The notes beneath the pieces are model-generated. The model was given only the letters and a program-made list of their open reading frames with translations, did not search any database and had not been told where the DNA came from. The position numbers and the translations under genes are program-made. From assembly GCF_005503625.1 (NCBI RefSeq), contig NZ_SCMX01000062.1:1-42276 (forward strand): 42,276 nucleotides of DNA, given 5' to 3'. Of the stretch, positions 41,098-42,276 are shown one piece after another (the first letter of the stretch is position 1; each line of letters starts with the position of its first letter). Source of the stretch: Cupriavidus sp. 2SB (GTDB lineage Bacteria > Pseudomonadota > Gammaproteobacteria > Burkholderiales > Burkholderiaceae).

Positions 41098-42276
41098 CCG
41101 TAGCCCGCTCCCGCCACACGAGCACTCTGCGCACGGCGGAGCGTCGCCAGGCGATCATGACGCGCATCATGACCATTCGCATGCCGGGCATAGCTCGCAA
41201 TGCGATGGCAATCGCGCGTCCGAGGCCGACTTGAAAGATCCGGTGTGTGGAATGGCCGTATCGACGGAGTCAAAATTCCGAGCCGAACACGATGGCAAGC
41301 AGTATTACTTTTGCAGCAACTCCTGCCATCAGAAGTTTCTGCAGGAGCCGGCGAAGTATGTGGGGGTGAAGACCTCTGATACCACGGAACCGGTTGCCGC
41401 GCCGGAAGGGACCATCTACACGTGCCCAATGCACCCGGAGATTCGTCGGGATCGTCCCGGGAACTGCCCGAAGTGCGGGATGGCGCTGGAGCCGCTGTTG
41501 CCGGATATCGAGGACGGCGAAAATCCAGAGCTGACGGATTTTCGACGCCGCTTCTGGTGGACGCTGCCGCTGACCGCAGTCGTCTTTGTACTCGCGATGT
41601 TCGGGTCTCGGCTGGGCTTGATGTCACCCGACATGCAAAGCTGGATGGAGTTTGTTCTGGCGACGCCGGTCGTCCTGTGGGCGGGTTGGCCATTCTTCGA
41701 ACGCTGCCTGCAATCGTTCATCAATCGCAGTCCGAACATGTGGACCCTGATTGGGCTGGGAACTGGTGCTGCCTATATCTATAGCGTGGTGGCGACGATT
41801 GCGCCGGGCGTTTTCCCGCCCGCGTTCGCCGCGCATGGGCGTATTGGCGTGTATTTTGAGGCCGCCGCGGTCATCATCTCGCTCACCCTGCTCGGGCAGC
41901 TTCTTGAGCTCAAGGCGCGCTCGCAGACCTCCGCCGCAATCAAATCTCTGCTCGGCCTGGCACCAAAAACTGCCCGCCGCATTGGCACCGACGGACAAGA
42001 GGAGGATGTGGCCCTGACCCACGTTCACGTGGGAGACCTGTTGCGGGTCCGGCCCGGCGAAAAAGTACCCGTGGACGGCGTCGTCACGGAAGGTAGCAGC
42101 TCCATCGACGAATCGATGATTACGGGCGAGCCGATGCCGGTTTCAAAGCGCGCGGGTGACCACGTCATTGGCGCGACGATCAACACTTCGGGCAGCCTGA
42201 TCATTCGGTCGGAGAAGGTCGGTGCGCAGACCATGTTGTCGCAGATCGTCCAGATGGTTGCCCAGGCGCAGCGGTC
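41090..42276 (+). CDS. copF: CopF-type Cu(I)-exporting P1B ATPase (partial)
   Basis: The first 395 residues of a copper-translocating P-type ATPase, cut by the window end. In order: a His-rich N-terminus (HEHSAHGG, HDAHHDHSHAGH, residues 10-34), a YHS-type domain (KDPVCGMAV to FCSNSCHQKF, 49-83), a heavy-metal-binding HMBD (YTCPMHPEIRRDRPGNCPKC, 110-129), membrane helices MA and MB (about 156-205) and two further helices, and the actuator domain with TGEPMP (345-350). The CPC metal site and phosphorylation Asp lie beyond the edge. The ATG at 41090 overlaps the preceding gene. It exports Cu(I) from cytoplasm to periplasm. Confidence 0.93.
   Translation, partial: MNDRSPLPPHEHSAHGGASPGDHDAHHDHSHAGHSSQCDGNRASEADLKDPVCGMAVSTESKFRAEHDGKQYYFCSNSCHQKFLQEPAKYVGVKTSDTTEPVAAPEGTIYTCPMHPEIRRDRPGNCPKCGMALEPLLPDIEDGENPELTDFRRRFWWTLPLTAVVFVLAMFGSRLGLMSPDMQSWMEFVLATPVVLWAGWPFFERCLQSFINRSPNMWTLIGLGTGAAYIYSVVATIAPGVFPPAFAAHGRIGVYFEAAAVIISLTLLGQLLELKARSQTSAAIKSLLGLAPKTARRIGTDGQEEDVALTHVHVGDLLRVRPGEKVPVDGVVTEGSSSIDESMITGEPMPVSKRAGDHVIGATINTSGSLIIRSEKVGAQTMLSQIVQMVAQAQR

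Overview
The window looks like an accessory, metal-resistance-rich segment of a beta-proteobacterium, most probably a Cupriavidus (C. metallidurans-like) or close Burkholderiales relative. The evidence is the set of gene families seen together: a CnrCBA-type Ni/Co efflux system, a SilDCBA-type Ag/Cu efflux operon whose SilB carries a fused CusF domain, a CzcE-like periplasmic protein, three CopQ-type small repeat proteins, a CopF-type copper P-ATPase, a Bug-family (TctC) solute receptor and a Burkholderiales-type trimeric porin. The assignment rests on recognition of families, not on a database search. High GC and many 4-bp gene overlaps fit this group.

Layout. 1-1.3 kb: a heptamer tandem repeat and two small unknown minus-strand genes. 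1.36-2.37 kb: two fused IS3-family remnants. 2.49-4.6 kb: an H-NS-like gene convergent with a large Sll1717-type P-loop ATPase, followed by about 1 kb with no supportable gene. 5.6-7.9 kb: an alpha/beta hydrolase divergent from a Bug-type binding protein. 8.0-14.9 kb: a cnrCBA-like operon plus an MFS exporter; the adaptor gene cnrB is interrupted by an in-frame TGA. 15.5-20.5 kb: a CopQ-like gene, an orphan flgB, a small unknown gene coupled to a CBS-PAS-GGDEF-EAL protein, and an MFS transporter.

21.0-33.9 kb is the most organised part. A silDCBA operon on the minus strand is flanked by two paralogous zinc-ribbon methyltransferase genes. The right-hand one leads a tightly overlapping methyltransferase-gtrM-gtrA-gtrB operon predicted to modify the cell envelope with sugar. 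Two tiny genes, each encoding one membrane helix plus a very basic tail, converge at the left end. This suggests a metal-efflux and envelope-modification island.

34.1-42.3 kb: a porin with a clear terminator, about 1 kb of degenerate DNA, a truncated catalytically degenerate tyrosine recombinase, a second CopQ-like gene, an unknown gene, a CzcE-like gene with a third CopQ-like gene, a possible helix-hairpin-helix plus PD-(D/E)XK-like protein, and a DUF2933-copF pair behind a textbook CueR-type promoter with 19-bp spacing. copF runs off the right edge.

Working together: Ni/Co (cnr), Ag/Cu (sil, copF, CzcE-like) and the small secreted CopQ-like proteins form layered metal defence across cytoplasm, periplasm and outer membrane. 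The Sll1717 ATPase and the nuclease-like protein are possible defence genes. IS remnants, a broken recombinase, heptamer repeats and an isolated flgB show that the region has been assembled and eroded by recombination. None of the cognate regulators (CnrYXH, a two-component pair for sil, CueR) lies in the window.
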